Positions 9,635 to 18,808 are shown, counted from the first letter of the stretch. The stretch is DNA of 64,000 nt from G963691885 sp963691885 (GCA_963691885.1 OY829843.1:3534001-3598000); one strand, 5' to 3'. Program-made: numbers and translations. Notes: generated by a model from the sequence alone, not told the origin.

Positions 9635-10807
9635 ATGACCCAAAACGAATTTAATCGCCGCCATTTTATGGCTCTCATGGGATCCGCAGCGGCATTGTCT
9701 GGTGGGCTTGGTTTTGCAAGCGGTGCAGGTGCTGCTGATGCCCTGAAGCTCTGGGCCCCCGGCATTGCAAAGGTTGGTGCAAAAGACTGGAGTGCGATGC
9801 AGGCTCAGGCGGGTGTTCCGATCAATGCAATTGCAAAAAGCGCCCGGGCCGATGAATCGATCCAGAAAATGGTCGTGGGAGACGGTAACAAACTCTATGA
9901 TGCCATGACGGATAACGGCGGTGGCATGGAAGACGCGCTGGCAAGCCAGGGTGCGATTGCCGAGCTTGATGTGTCAAAAATTCCGAATTGGGCCAACATT
10001 GAAGATCGCTACAAGGATGGTGGCGAAGCAGCTGACACAATCCGCCACAATGGTAAGGTTGTTGCTATCCCCTATATCTCGAATGCGGATGCGCTGGCGT
10101 TCAATCATACGGTCATTGGTGAAGATCTTTCCTCGTGGGAAGTTCTGTTTGATGATCAGTTCAAAGGCCGGGCTGCAATGCAGAACGACTTTGGACCCAC
10201 TTTAACCAACACCGCGATTTACCTGAAACAGTCAGGGAAGCAGGATATCGAAAACCCTTCCGATATGTCTGAAGCAGAAGTCAAAGGCGTCTGTCAGTTC
10301 CTGATCGACAAGAAGAAAGCAGGGCAATTCCGCACATTCTGGGATGGTTTCCAGAATGGGGTCGATCTCCTGGCATCTGAGGAAGTTCTGGTTTCTTCCT
10401 GTTGGGAGCCCATTCAGATTGTTGCGGGCCGCAAGAGTGGCAAGGACATCCGTTACGGGACGATGAAGGAAGGCCATCAGGCCTGGAACAACGTCGTCAT
10501 GATGACCAAAGGGGGCCAGGAACGCGGCATGGAAGACGCGTTCTACAAACTTGCCAATGTCTACCTTTCGACCTGGTTCGGCGCGCGGACACTTGCCGGT
10601 CTTGGCTTCACCCCACAGATGAAGGGTGTGAATGAGTATGTTGAGGCGAACCCGGCGGATTTTGATGCCGATGTCAAAGCAGCGATTGCAGCAAGGTTGA
10701 CCAAGAAAAGAGAGCGCCTCGCGATTGCCGGTAACTCCTGGCAGAACGTCTTCCCGACCAATATCCGGACCTATCAGGACTGGTGGTCGCGGGTGCAGGC
10801 TGCATAA
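9635..10807 (+). CDS. ABC transporter substrate-binding protein, PotD-like, with Tat signal
   Basis: A 390-residue extracellular solute-binding protein of the spermidine/putrescine class. The N-terminus NRRHFMALMGSAAALSGG is a twin-arginine-type signal ending near ASGAGAAD, so export is probably folded through Tat. ATG at 9635 has AAGGA 5 nt upstream and is preferred over the in-frame ATG at 9620. The body shows the periplasmic class II fold pattern (NGKVVAIPYISNADALAFN, later TWFGARTLAG). It heads the operon with two permeases and an ATPase. The stop is 5 nt before the first permease start. The ligand is unknown; polyamine-like, opine-like or betaine-like compounds are family options. Confidence 0.9.
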   Translation: MTQNEFNRRHFMALMGSAAALSGGLGFASGAGAADALKLWAPGIAKVGAKDWSAMQAQAGVPINAIAKSARADESIQKMVVGDGNKLYDAMTDNGGGMEDALASQGAIAELDVSKIPNWANIEDRYKDGGEAADTIRHNGKVVAIPYISNADALAFNHTVIGEDLSSWEVLFDDQFKGRAAMQNDFGPTLTNTAIYLKQSGKQDIENPSDMSEAEVKGVCQFLIDKKKAGQFRTFWDGFQNGVDLLASEEVLVSSCWEPIQIVAGRKSGKDIRYGTMKEGHQAWNNVVMMTKGGQERGMEDAFYKLANVYLSTWFGARTLAGLGFTPQMKGVNEYVEANPADFDADVKAAIAARLTKKRERLAIAGNSWQNVFPTNIRTYQDWWSRVQAA

Positions 10808-10812
10808 CGCCT

Positions 10813-11727
10813 GTGACTGTTGAAAAGGTATCGGGCACCGCTGGGTCTGTCAGCGGTGCCCGCCCTTCTGTTGCCGGGGCGATCCTCGGACGCTGGGTCT
10901 TTCGCCTTCCAATTATCTTCATGATCCTGTTCTTTGCGCTGCCGATGGCGCTGACCTTTGTGTTCAGTGTGTTCGAGCGCACGATGTTCTGGATGGAGCC
11001 CGGCTTTACGTTTTTCGCCTATCAGAATTTTGTGACATCCGCGCGGCTAGAGAACTTTCTGTCCTCAATGGGGTATTCCTCAATTGCTGTGCTCGTCAGT
11101 TTTGTTCTGGGGTTTCCAATCGCGGTCTTTCTTCGGAAATCTGTGCCACAGGTTGCCCAACATCGCGTCGTCCTTTTATTTATCCTGCCCTTTATGGTGT
11201 CAGAGATCATTCGCGTCTTTGCCCTGCGTCCGGTTCTTCAACGCAACGGGTTGGTCAATTCGACCCTGATGGAACTGGGCTTAATCGATGAGCCGATCAC
11301 GGCACTGATCTATACCCATACCGGTGTTGTGATCGGTGAGGTTATGTCCTTTTTGCCGTTTATCGTTTTCTCCGGATTCCTCGCGATGGAGGCTGTACCG
11401 AAATACATCTTCGAGGTTTGCGACGATCTTGGGGCCAATACCTATCGCAGGTTTGTTGACATCATCGTTCCTCTAGCAGCACCCGGAATTTTTGCAGGAT
11501 GTGTGTTCATCTTCGTCAATGGCATTGGGGTGGCCCTTATTCCGAATATCCTGGGCGGACCCGGCGCGGTTAATGCGGGCCTGATTGCGACGCAAGCCAT
11601 TACGGCACTGGATTTCCCGCTGGCCATGGCGGTCAGTGCGATCATGATGACGACTCTGATGGTGCTCTTGTATATCGGACATAAGTTATTCGACCTGACA
11701 AAAATACTCTCACCCGTGAATCAGTGA
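10813..11727 (+). CDS. ABC transporter permease, PotB-like
   Basis: About 304 residues with six predicted TM helices. The EAA-type cytoplasmic loop is EVCDDLGANTYRRFVDIIVPLAAPGI. GTG at 10813 is the most likely start; another in-frame GTG at 10783 lies inside the binding-protein gene, and the next ATG (10921) is already in TM1. No strong ribosome site is visible. A perfect 12-bp stem-loop occupies 10832-10862, within the first codons (SGTAGSVSGAR). This places the usual SBP/permease mRNA hairpin inside the coding sequence. It overlaps the second permease gene by 4 nt (GTGA). Confidence 0.9.
   Translation: MTVEKVSGTAGSVSGARPSVAGAILGRWVFRLPIIFMILFFALPMALTFVFSVFERTMFWMEPGFTFFAYQNFVTSARLENFLSSMGYSSIAVLVSFVLGFPIAVFLRKSVPQVAQHRVVLLFILPFMVSEIIRVFALRPVLQRNGLVNSTLMELGLIDEPITALIYTHTGVVIGEVMSFLPFIVFSGFLAMEAVPKYIFEVCDDLGANTYRRFVDIIVPLAAPGIFAGCVFIFVNGIGVALIPNILGGPGAVNAGLIATQAITALDFPLAMAVSAIMMTTLMVLLYIGHKLFDLTKILSPVNQ
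10832..10862 (+). promoter_or_regulatory. Strong stem-loop at the SBP-permease junction, inside the permease 5' coding region
   Basis: CGGGCACCGCTG (10832-10843) and CAGCGGTGCCCG (10851-10862) are perfect 12-bp complements around a 7-nt loop. There is no T-run after it, so it is not a standard terminator. It lies 25 nt after the binding-protein stop and 19 nt after the permease GTG. Such hairpins in binding-protein operons typically protect the upstream mRNA from 3' decay. Here it could also slow early permease translation. Confidence 0.7.
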
Positions 11728-12623
11728 TCGCAATGCTTGATGAATACGCAAATCCCTGGCTGCACCGGCTGAAATGGTGCTATCTGCTGTTGATCGTGGT
11801 CACGTTGATGAGCCCGGTCTTCTACGTGATCTATATTTCGTTCAATGAGAACGGGTTTGGCGCGGCGGAATATGTGTTCACCATCGATTGGTACTTTCTG
11901 ATTTTTTCAGACAGTCAGATGTTGAACGCACTGAAATGGACGGCGGCGCTCGCGTTCAGCACAATGGTGCTGGCGGTGCCTCTCGCCCTGTTGGCGGCCA
12001 AGTTTTACAAGAAAACGGAATACAAGGTGATGACCGTCTTTCTGCTGCTGGCCCCCTTGTTTGTCGCGGCGGACATTCTGGGATCGGCCATGCTGGTGTT
12101 CTTCAAGAACCTGAACGGTGTCTTTACCTGGCTTGGTGAAATTCTGGGAACGACGATGATGGATTCCTGGTTCGACCTTGGGTTCTCAACAGCACTGATC
12201 GGATTGATCCTCTACACAATTCCGTATTCCTTCGTGGTGATCCTGATCACGATGGGTCGATACCGCGAAGAGCAGACGGAGGCCGCCATGGCCTGCGGAG
12301 CAAGTGCCTGGCGGGCCTTCTGGGATGTGGAGTTCCCACAGATCCGGGCCGGGGTGTTCAGCGCCTGTTCCTTCACCGTGATCCTGTGTTTCAACGAATA
12401 TACGCGAACCAGTCTTTTGAAGGGCGGTTTTGACACCTTCACCACGGTTTTGATCAGCCAGATGCTGAACGAAGGCATGTCGGAGCAGAGTTACGCGATG
12501 TCCAGTTTCATGAGCTTTATCGCGATCGCCATTATTGGCGGCATCATCATCTACACCTTGATCCGGGCAGAGAGCCTGGCCCGTATCGCCCGGGCCAAGG
12601 CAGAGCCGATCATGTCCACCTGA
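11724..12623 (+). CDS. ABC transporter permease, PotC-like
   Basis: A 299-residue second permease of the importer with six TM helices and the EAA loop EEQTEAAMACGASAWRAFWDVEFPQI. The start is GTG at 11724, overlapping the previous stop (GTGA), or ATG at 11733 three codons later; neither has a clear ribosome site, consistent with coupling to the upstream gene. Its hydrophobic pattern and NEYTRTSLLKGG segment follow the PotC family. It pairs with the previous permease as the transmembrane heterodimer. Confidence 0.9.
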   Translation: MIAMLDEYANPWLHRLKWCYLLLIVVTLMSPVFYVIYISFNENGFGAAEYVFTIDWYFLIFSDSQMLNALKWTAALAFSTMVLAVPLALLAAKFYKKTEYKVMTVFLLLAPLFVAADILGSAMLVFFKNLNGVFTWLGEILGTTMMDSWFDLGFSTALIGLILYTIPYSFVVILITMGRYREEQTEAAMACGASAWRAFWDVEFPQIRAGVFSACSFTVILCFNEYTRTSLLKGGFDTFTTVLISQMLNEGMSEQSYAMSSFMSFIAIAIIGGIIIYTLIRAESLARIARAKAEPIMST

Positions 12624-12648
12624 CAGCAGTGAAGTGGGGATTTGAAAA

Positions 12649-13749
12649 ATGAGTGAGACACCGGTCGCAGCGGTGGAGGTTCGAAATCTGGCCAAGCATT
12701 ATGGGTCCGTGGTGGCGCTGAAAAGTGTCGACCTGATCATTGCCGCGGGCGAGTATTTTGTTCTGCTGGGCCCGTCTGGTGGTGGCAAAACAACACTTTT
12801 GCGGACCATTGGTGGGTTCAACAGGCCGACCCACGGACAGGTTCTGTTGCATGGTCAGGATGTCGGGCACCTGCCGCCGAACCATCGATCGACGTCCATG
12901 GTGTTTCAGTCCTATGCTCTTTTCCCCCATATGACGGTTATGGGTAATGTTGGTTACGGTTTGAAAATCGCAGGCATGCCCAAATCGGAAATTCGGGACA
13001 AGAGCGCGGCTGCCCTTGAACTTGTCGGGTTGAGTGGTCTGGCAGAGCGTAAACCCCATCAGCTTTCCGGCGGTCAACAACAGCGTGTGCAACTGGCCCG
13101 CGCGATGGTTCTGGACCGGGATATTCTGTTGCTGGACGAACCATTGGCAGCACTGGATGCACAATTGCGTAAGGATATGTGTCTGGAACTCAAGCATCTT
13201 CAGGAAAAGGTCGGTATTACGTTTATTCATGTGACCCATAACCAGGAAGAAGCGATGACGGTCGCTGACCGGATCGCCCTGATCGCCAATGGTGAACTGG
13301 TGGAATATGGTGCGGCCCGTGACATCTATCGTGCGCCAAAGCGGGAATTCACCGCCAGCTTCGTCGGCGAAAACAATTTGCTGAAGGGCGTGGTTTCTGC
13401 CGCCGGAAATGACAATGTCACGGTTGAGGCGGGTGGCGGTGCCGTTGAGGTGGTGAACGCCGGTACAGACCCGAGCAAGGGGGATGCGGTCGCACTGTCT
13501 ATTCGCTCTGAGCTTGTTTCCATGGTCGCTGCTGATGCTGCCTTAGAACCTCCCGCTGGCTGTTCTTTGAGCGGAACCTATCTGGAATCGGTGTATCTGG
13601 GGCTGACCACATCCCATCGCATCGCCCTGCCCAGCGGGGATGAGGTTGTAGCACGGGTCCTTTCTGACAATGACAGTGCGCCGCCGCAACAGGGCGCAAC
13701 AGTCACTTTGCATTGGCCGAAGGATGCCATGCGTCTTCACGTGAATTGA
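12649..13749 (+). CDS. ABC transporter ATP-binding protein, PotA-like
   Basis: A 366-residue ATPase with Walker A GPSGGGKTT, Q-loop VFQSYALFPHMT, signature LSGGQQQR, Walker B ILLLDEPLAALD and H-loop VTHNQEEAM, all canonical. Residues from about 240 on form a TOBE-type regulatory/OB domain, as in PotA and MalK. ATG at 12649 lies 25 nt after the PotC-like gene. It energises the Tat-exported binding protein and the two-permease importer. Confidence 0.93.
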   Translation: MSETPVAAVEVRNLAKHYGSVVALKSVDLIIAAGEYFVLLGPSGGGKTTLLRTIGGFNRPTHGQVLLHGQDVGHLPPNHRSTSMVFQSYALFPHMTVMGNVGYGLKIAGMPKSEIRDKSAAALELVGLSGLAERKPHQLSGGQQQRVQLARAMVLDRDILLLDEPLAALDAQLRKDMCLELKHLQEKVGITFIHVTHNQEEAMTVADRIALIANGELVEYGAARDIYRAPKREFTASFVGENNLLKGVVSAAGNDNVTVEAGGGAVEVVNAGTDPSKGDAVALSIRSELVSMVAADAALEPPAGCSLSGTYLESVYLGLTTSHRIALPSGDEVVARVLSDNDSAPPQQGATVTLHWPKDAMRLHVN

Positions 13750-13760
13750 GGAGAGAGCCG

Positions 13761-14681
13761 ATGATGTGGTCAAACCCTCGTATCCCCTATGAGCTGCCAT
13801 CGAGCCGGCCAAAACTGGAGCCGCTGAATGGCAAGCCGATGATGGTTCATCTGGCTATGAATATCGAGTATTGGCCATTTGATCGTCCCATGCCACGCGG
13901 GATCATTCCTGCACCCCACGGGGCGCAACCCACGCCACCGGACATTCCCAACTACAGCTGGGTTGAATATGGAATGCGTCGCGGCATGCCGCGTATCATG
14001 GATATGCTGGCCCGGCGGGCGCTGCCCTGTTCGGCGCTGATCAACGCCCAAGTGGCCGATGTCTATGGCGATTTGATGGATGCCGTGATTGAGGCTGGCT
14101 GGGAACTGGTTGGGCATGGATGGTTCCAGCAATCGTTGAAGCAGGTCGAAGATGAACCTGCAGTCATCCAGAAAAGCCTGGATCGTCTCGAACAGGCATC
14201 GGGCAGGAAAACACGGGCCTGGCTTGGTCCGGGACTGGGTGAAAGCGGGGATACGCCTGACTTGTTGAAGGCGGGTGGTATTGAATTTCTGCACGATTGG
14301 GTTCTGGACGATATGCCGGTCTGGCTGCGAACAAAACACGGACCCATGGTCGGCCTTCCCTATACCCTTGAACTAAACGATGTGCCGATATACGCGGTTC
14401 AGAACAGTTCGTCTGACGAAATGCTGAAACGGTTAGAAGCAACCGTTTCGATATATGAACGTGAACTCGACGAGAACCCAAAGGTGCTGACACTGGCGCT
14501 GCACCCTCATATTATTGGTGTGCCCCATATTGCCTATTATTTTGAGAAGGCGCTTGATCTGCTGATGGCCCGCGACGATACAGTCTTTGTCACCTCATCG
14601 ATTATGGGTGACTGGTTTGTAGATGCTGATGGCACGGGTGGCGCGCATCTTCTGCCGTTCAATGAAGGCCCCGGTGAGTAA
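13761..14681 (+). CDS. Polysaccharide deacetylase-family (PuuE/allantoinase-like) protein
   Basis: A 306-residue protein starting MMWSNPRIPYELP after the ribosome site GAGGAGAG. The NodB-like fold is indicated by MMVHLAMNIEYW, then YGMRRGMPRIMDMLARRALPCSALINA, ELVGHGWFQQ and LALHPHIIGVPH. The N-terminal acidic pair of classical metal-dependent deacetylases reads NIE here, and HPHIIG resembles PuuE-type proteins that act without the usual metal triad. It sits between the importer ATPase (11 nt upstream) and a CoA-transferase-family gene (3 nt downstream). It therefore probably acts on the imported amide-like nutrient rather than on cell wall; this is an inference. Confidence 0.78.
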   Translation: MMWSNPRIPYELPSSRPKLEPLNGKPMMVHLAMNIEYWPFDRPMPRGIIPAPHGAQPTPPDIPNYSWVEYGMRRGMPRIMDMLARRALPCSALINAQVADVYGDLMDAVIEAGWELVGHGWFQQSLKQVEDEPAVIQKSLDRLEQASGRKTRAWLGPGLGESGDTPDLLKAGGIEFLHDWVLDDMPVWLRTKHGPMVGLPYTLELNDVPIYAVQNSSSDEMLKRLEATVSIYERELDENPKVLTLALHPHIIGVPHIAYYFEKALDLLMARDDTVFVTSSIMGDWFVDADGTGGAHLLPFNEGPGE

Positions 14682-14684
14682 CGA

Positions 14685-15860
14685 ATGACAGCCCTGGATC
14701 ACCTAACGGTTCTTGACCTTTCCCGTGTCCGTGCTGGCCCGACATGTTGTCGGATACTGGCTGACTTCGGGGCCAATGTTATCAAGATTGAGGCCCCACC
14801 CGGCGTTGATCCCAATGAGGGGATGAGCGGTGCCAGGCATGGCTATGACATGCTGAACCTGCACCGGAACAAGCGTTCCCTGACCTTAAACCTCAAAAAA
14901 CCAGAAGGGCGGGCAGTCTTCCTCCACATGGTGGAGAAAGCCGATATCGTCGTGGAGAATTTTCGCCCTGACGTGAAGGATCGCCTCGGTATCGGGTATG
15001 AAACACTGAGCGCGATCAATCCGCGGATCATCATGGCGTCGATCTCTGGCTTCGGGCAGGATGGCCCCTATGCAAAACGCGCTGGCTTTGATCAGATTGC
15101 CCAGGGCGTTGGCGGGTTGATGATGGTAACGGGCGCGCCGGGCGAAGGACCGATGCGCGCGGGAACTGCGGTGGCCGACAGTTCAGCTGGTATTTATGCG
15201 GCAAACGGCATTCTGGTTGCCCTGGCGGAGAGGGAGAAATCCGGTAAAGGTCAATGGTTACATACCTCTCTTCTTCAGGCGCAAATTGCGATCATGGACT
15301 TTCAGGCCGCCCGCTATCTGGTTGAGGGAGAAGTCCCACCGCAGGCGGGTAATGATCATCCCTATTCGACACCCATGGGCGTAACAAAGACAAAGGACGG
15401 CTATATCAATCTGGGCGTCGGTGGCGATGGCCAGTGGCAGGCGCTGGCCAAGGCTTTGGGGCGTCAGGACTGGGCCGATGACCCCAACTATAAAACCGGA
15501 CCGGACCGTTTTGAGCGTCGTCCTGAAATCTGGGCGATGCTGGCACCGATTTTCGTGGAGAAGACAACAGCGGAATGGATGGAAATCCTGGATGGACATG
15601 GGGTGCCCGCCGGACCCATCTATACGATGGATGAGGTCTTCGAAGATCCGCAGGTCAAGCATCTGGGTATAGTCCAGTCGGTTGAACATCATGCGCGGGG
15701 GACGACCGGTCTGATTGGGCAACCGGTGGAGCTGAGCCGTACACCCGCCTCGATCAGAACATCATCACCTGATGCCGGGGAACACAGTGATGAAGTTTTG
15801 GCCGAGTTTGGATTCTCGGCTGATGAGATCCAGAAATTGAATAACGAGAACACCGTATAA
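14685..15860 (+). CDS. CaiB/BaiF CoA-transferase family (family III) protein
   Basis: A 391-residue family III CoA-transferase-like protein: VLDLSRVRAGP at the N-terminus, ADFGANVIKIE, LHRNKRSLTLNLK and VVENFRPDVKDRLG are family landmarks. The position of the catalytic aspartate in formyl-CoA transferase (Asp169 there) appears as Gln198 in the motif HTSLLQAQ. I recall the LLQ form in a recognisable alphaproteobacterial subgroup, so it may be a real subfamily with altered chemistry rather than a defect. It lies 3 nt after the deacetylase-like gene and 13 nt before an acyl-CoA dehydrogenase, so it probably activates the imported acid as its CoA thioester. The substrate is unknown. Confidence 0.87.
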   Translation: MTALDHLTVLDLSRVRAGPTCCRILADFGANVIKIEAPPGVDPNEGMSGARHGYDMLNLHRNKRSLTLNLKKPEGRAVFLHMVEKADIVVENFRPDVKDRLGIGYETLSAINPRIIMASISGFGQDGPYAKRAGFDQIAQGVGGLMMVTGAPGEGPMRAGTAVADSSAGIYAANGILVALAEREKSGKGQWLHTSLLQAQIAIMDFQAARYLVEGEVPPQAGNDHPYSTPMGVTKTKDGYINLGVGGDGQWQALAKALGRQDWADDPNYKTGPDRFERRPEIWAMLAPIFVEKTTAEWMEILDGHGVPAGPIYTMDEVFEDPQVKHLGIVQSVEHHARGTTGLIGQPVELSRTPASIRTSSPDAGEHSDEVLAEFGFSADEIQKLNNENTV

Positions 15861-15873
15861 GTGAGGACCTGTT

Positions 15874-17058
15874 GTGAGTGATTCAGAAACCCTGACGATG
15901 CCGCTTGACCCGCAATGGGAAGATATCCGCGATGCAGTGGCGCGCCTGTGTGAGGACTTTCCCAACGAATACTGGTTGAAACTGGATCATGAAGATCGCT
16001 ATCCGACAGAATTCGTGAAAACCCTGACAGACTCGGGTTTTCTGGGGGCGCTGATCCCGGAGGAATATGGTGGGTCCGGTCTGCCCTTATCTGCGGCCGG
16101 TTCTGTGTTGGAGACTATCCATGAACGTGGCTGCAATGCGGCGGCCTGTCATGCACAGATGTACACGATGGGAACCCTGCTGCGCTTTGGGTCGGATGAA
16201 CAAAAACAGAAATACCTGCCGGGCATCGCCAGTGGCGAGCTGCGTCTGCAGGCCTTTGGCGTGACGGAACCAACAACGGGCAGTGACACAACGCAATTGA
16301 AAACAAAAGCCGTTCGTTCCGGCAATGACAAATATCTTGTAAATGGGCAGAAGGTCTGGACCAGCCGGGCCATGGAATCCGATCTGATGCTGCTGCTGGC
16401 GCGGACAACACCAGCGGAGGAAGTCAAGAAACGCTCGGACGGAATGTCGGTTTTTCTGGTCGATATGCGTGAAGCCCTGGGTAAGGGGCTAGAACTGCGC
16501 AAGATTGATGCGATGATCAATCATAACACCTGCGAGGTCTTTATTGATGATCTCGAAATTCCCGCCGACACATTGATCGGGGAAGAAGGGAAGGGGTTCC
16601 GCTATATCGTCGAGAGCATGAATGCAGAGCGGATCCTGATCGCCTATGAATGCATCGGGGACGCAAAATTTTTCATTCGCAAGGCAACTGAATATGCCAA
16701 TGACCGGGTGGTCTTTGGCAAACCGATTGGCGCCAATCAGGGGGTCCAGTTCCCGATTGCCAAGGCCTATGCCGATACAATGGCTGCTGAATTGATGGTA
16801 AACAAAGCCGCAGCAGCTTTTGATTCCGGTCAGACAGCCGCTGAACTGGCGAATATGGCAAAACTGCTCGCCGCAGATGCGTCCTGGCAGGCGGCAGAGG
16901 CCTGTATGCAGGTCTTTGGCGGCTTCGCCTTCGCCCGGGAATACGGGATTGAGCGGAAATGGCGCGAAGCCCGCCTGTATCAAACAGCCCCGATCTCAAA
17001 AAACATGATCCTGGGATATCTTGGGCAGCATGTGCTGGGCATGCCGCGCAGCTACTAG
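15874..17058 (+). CDS. Acyl-CoA dehydrogenase
   Basis: A 394-residue FAD-dependent acyl-CoA dehydrogenase starting at GTG 15874. Signatures include LIPEEYGGSGL, AFGVTEPTTGSDTTQLKT (FAD/substrate loop) and MQVFGGFAFAREYGIER near the C-terminus. The helical C-terminal domain is complete. It is the last gene of the run 9635-17058 and would oxidise the CoA ester made by the neighbouring CaiB/BaiF protein. The TAG stop lies in a CTAG palindrome shared with the convergent DUF533 gene, giving a 4-bp tail-to-tail overlap. Confidence 0.92.
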   Translation: MSDSETLTMPLDPQWEDIRDAVARLCEDFPNEYWLKLDHEDRYPTEFVKTLTDSGFLGALIPEEYGGSGLPLSAAGSVLETIHERGCNAAACHAQMYTMGTLLRFGSDEQKQKYLPGIASGELRLQAFGVTEPTTGSDTTQLKTKAVRSGNDKYLVNGQKVWTSRAMESDLMLLLARTTPAEEVKKRSDGMSVFLVDMREALGKGLELRKIDAMINHNTCEVFIDDLEIPADTLIGEEGKGFRYIVESMNAERILIAYECIGDAKFFIRKATEYANDRVVFGKPIGANQGVQFPIAKAYADTMAAELMVNKAAAAFDSGQTAAELANMAKLLAADASWQAAEACMQVFGGFAFAREYGIERKWREARLYQTAPISKNMILGYLGQHVLGMPRSY

Positions 17059-17777
17059 CCGGTTGCACCCGTTGATTGTTCTGCTAACGCGTGGGCGTTT
17101 AGCTGTGCCCTGAGGGCGTCCGGCAGGCGAAGTGCGTCACCCAGTCTTTGCATGTAAGTCTGTTCCTCGGGCGTGTCGGGATCGATTGCCAGCGCGGATG
17201 CCAGATAGAGTTCGGCCCCTTGGGCTTCTGTGGACGCCAAATTAGCGATCGTAATCGGATCGCTGGGTCTTTGCATCGCGTCGAAAAGAAAGGCTTTCTC
17301 TTCCGCGCCGAGGTCAACCTGCCCCATCTGCTCAAAGACCCGGGCGTTCTCGGCGGTATCGATATGGCCGTCCGCCTTGGCTGCACTGATCATCGCCTGC
17401 AACAGGGCAAGGCGCATGTCACTGCCGTCTTGAGCGACCTGTTGTGCCGGGTCGAAACCGGCATCTGCAGGCGGTGGTGCGAGACTTCCGGAAGTTGAGG
17501 CGGCGGGGACTGCTGTTTGATTGGATTGGTAATTGCGATAAGCGCTATAGGCGAGCGCGCCGACCGCTGCCATCCCGCCATAGGTCAGTGCTTTCCCGCC
17601 GATTTTACGGGCCTTCTTGCTGCCCAGAAGTAATGCAACAACACCACCGGCAGCTGCGCCACCAGCAAGGCCGCCTGGAATATTGTTTGTAATGCCGCTG
17701 AGGGCCTGCCCGGCTGTTGACTGTGCCGTACCCGGTGTTGAACCCAAAAAACCATCAACCAGCTTACCAATATCCAT
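17055..17777 (-). CDS. DUF533 (TerB-like) inner-membrane-associated protein
   Basis: 240 residues from ATG 17777, chosen for GGAGGCAAAG just upstream; the frame is open further but without a ribosome site. MDIGKLVDGFLG is followed by a glycine-rich hydrophobic stretch GGLAGGAAAGGVVALLLG and a second AVGALAYSAYRNYQ. Then come a variable proline/alanine linker and a helical TerB-like C-terminal domain (LLQAMISAAKADGHID). This is the DUF533/YebE pattern. The function is unknown, though family members are often envelope-stress associated. It shares its stop palindrome with the acyl-CoA dehydrogenase gene. Confidence 0.8.
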   Translation of the reverse strand: MDIGKLVDGFLGSTPGTAQSTAGQALSGITNNIPGGLAGGAAAGGVVALLLGSKKARKIGGKALTYGGMAAVGALAYSAYRNYQSNQTAVPAASTSGSLAPPPADAGFDPAQQVAQDGSDMRLALLQAMISAAKADGHIDTAENARVFEQMGQVDLGAEEKAFLFDAMQRPSDPITIANLASTEAQGAELYLASALAIDPDTPEEQTYMQRLGDALRLPDALRAQLNAHALAEQSTGATG

Positions 17778-17890
17778 GTGTCTTTGCCTCCATTTCGCGA
17801 CCCATGATGTTGGGTTGATGGATAGAGATTTCAATCCTTTCTCCATATCTGTAGTGATAGGACCTAGGTGTTATTTGAGAGCGCGAGCCG

Positions 17891-18808
17891 ATGACAAAAC
17901 TGACAGGGCCCAAAGCCGTTTTGGACGCGTTTCAGAGTTATGAATCTGTAAGACATCGCTTGCCACAGATTCCGCGCCGAGGAGCAGGCGAGCGGGCGTC
18001 AGGGCTTGTCGAATTGGCGGGGGAGTTTGACGCCTTTCTGTTGGACGGGTTTGGGGTTTTGAATGTTGGTAATCGTTCTATACCCGGGGCTGTTGAGGCT
18101 GTCAGTGCCCTACAGGATATGGGTAAAACGGTTCTGGTTTTGACAAACGCAGCCGGGTATCCAAAGCGCCTTCTAAATGAACGTTATTCGGATTTGGGGT
18201 TTCACTTCTCGGACGCAGAGGCGGTTTCCAGCCGGCAGGTTTTGTTGTCCAGTGAGAACGGATTGGGCGAGAGCCCCATCGGTTTGATGGCCGACCAGAG
18301 TTTTGGTGTCGAAGAGCTAGAGGCATTTGACATCGTCTTTCTGGGCGATGACCCTGTGGCGTATGAAGCCGCGTCTCAGTTCCTGCTGTTGGGCAGTGGT
18401 ATCTGGACCGATGAACGTCAGGCCATTCTCGAAGCATCCGTAACAGCGCGACCCCGACCAATCCTGGTGGGTAATCCGGATCTGGTCGCCCCGATTGAAA
18501 CCGGCCTCTCAAGAGAGCCGGGTCTTTTTGCTCATCGTCTTGCCGACAAGTCGGGCGTTGAACCCGTCTTCTATGGAAAGCCGTTTTCAAACGCGTTTGA
18601 AGCAGCCCTTGCCCGTGTACCTTCTGGTATTACCAAAGACCGTATCGCAATGGTCGGCGACACACTGCAGACCGATATCCTGGGCGGATTGGCCGCCGGG
18701 ATCCGCACGGTGCTGGTTACCGATTACGGATTTTTTTCCGGGTCCGATTATGATGCCGGTATTTCCTTGTCAGGAATTGTGCCTGATTTCATTATCCCTG
18801 CGCCGTAA
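17891..18808 (+). CDS. HAD-superfamily class IIA phosphatase-like protein
   Basis: A 305-residue HAD protein resembling the TIGR01459 group. The nucleophile motif is FLLDGFGVLN: the first aspartate is present, but the +2 general-acid aspartate of NagD is replaced by phenylalanine, as in the TIGR01459 group where this site is often tryptophan. VLVLTNAAGYP is motif II, FYGKPFSNAFEAAL carries the motif III lysine, and MVGDTLQTDILGG carries the acidic motif IV. The substrate is unknown. It is convergent with the secretion operon, its stop 4 nt from the HlyD stop. Confidence 0.85.
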   Translation: MTKLTGPKAVLDAFQSYESVRHRLPQIPRRGAGERASGLVELAGEFDAFLLDGFGVLNVGNRSIPGAVEAVSALQDMGKTVLVLTNAAGYPKRLLNERYSDLGFHFSDAEAVSSRQVLLSSENGLGESPIGLMADQSFGVEELEAFDIVFLGDDPVAYEAASQFLLLGSGIWTDERQAILEASVTARPRPILVGNPDLVAPIETGLSREPGLFAHRLADKSGVEPVFYGKPFSNAFEAALARVPSGITKDRIAMVGDTLQTDILGGLAAGIRTVLVTDYGFFSGSDYDAGISLSGIVPDFIIPAP

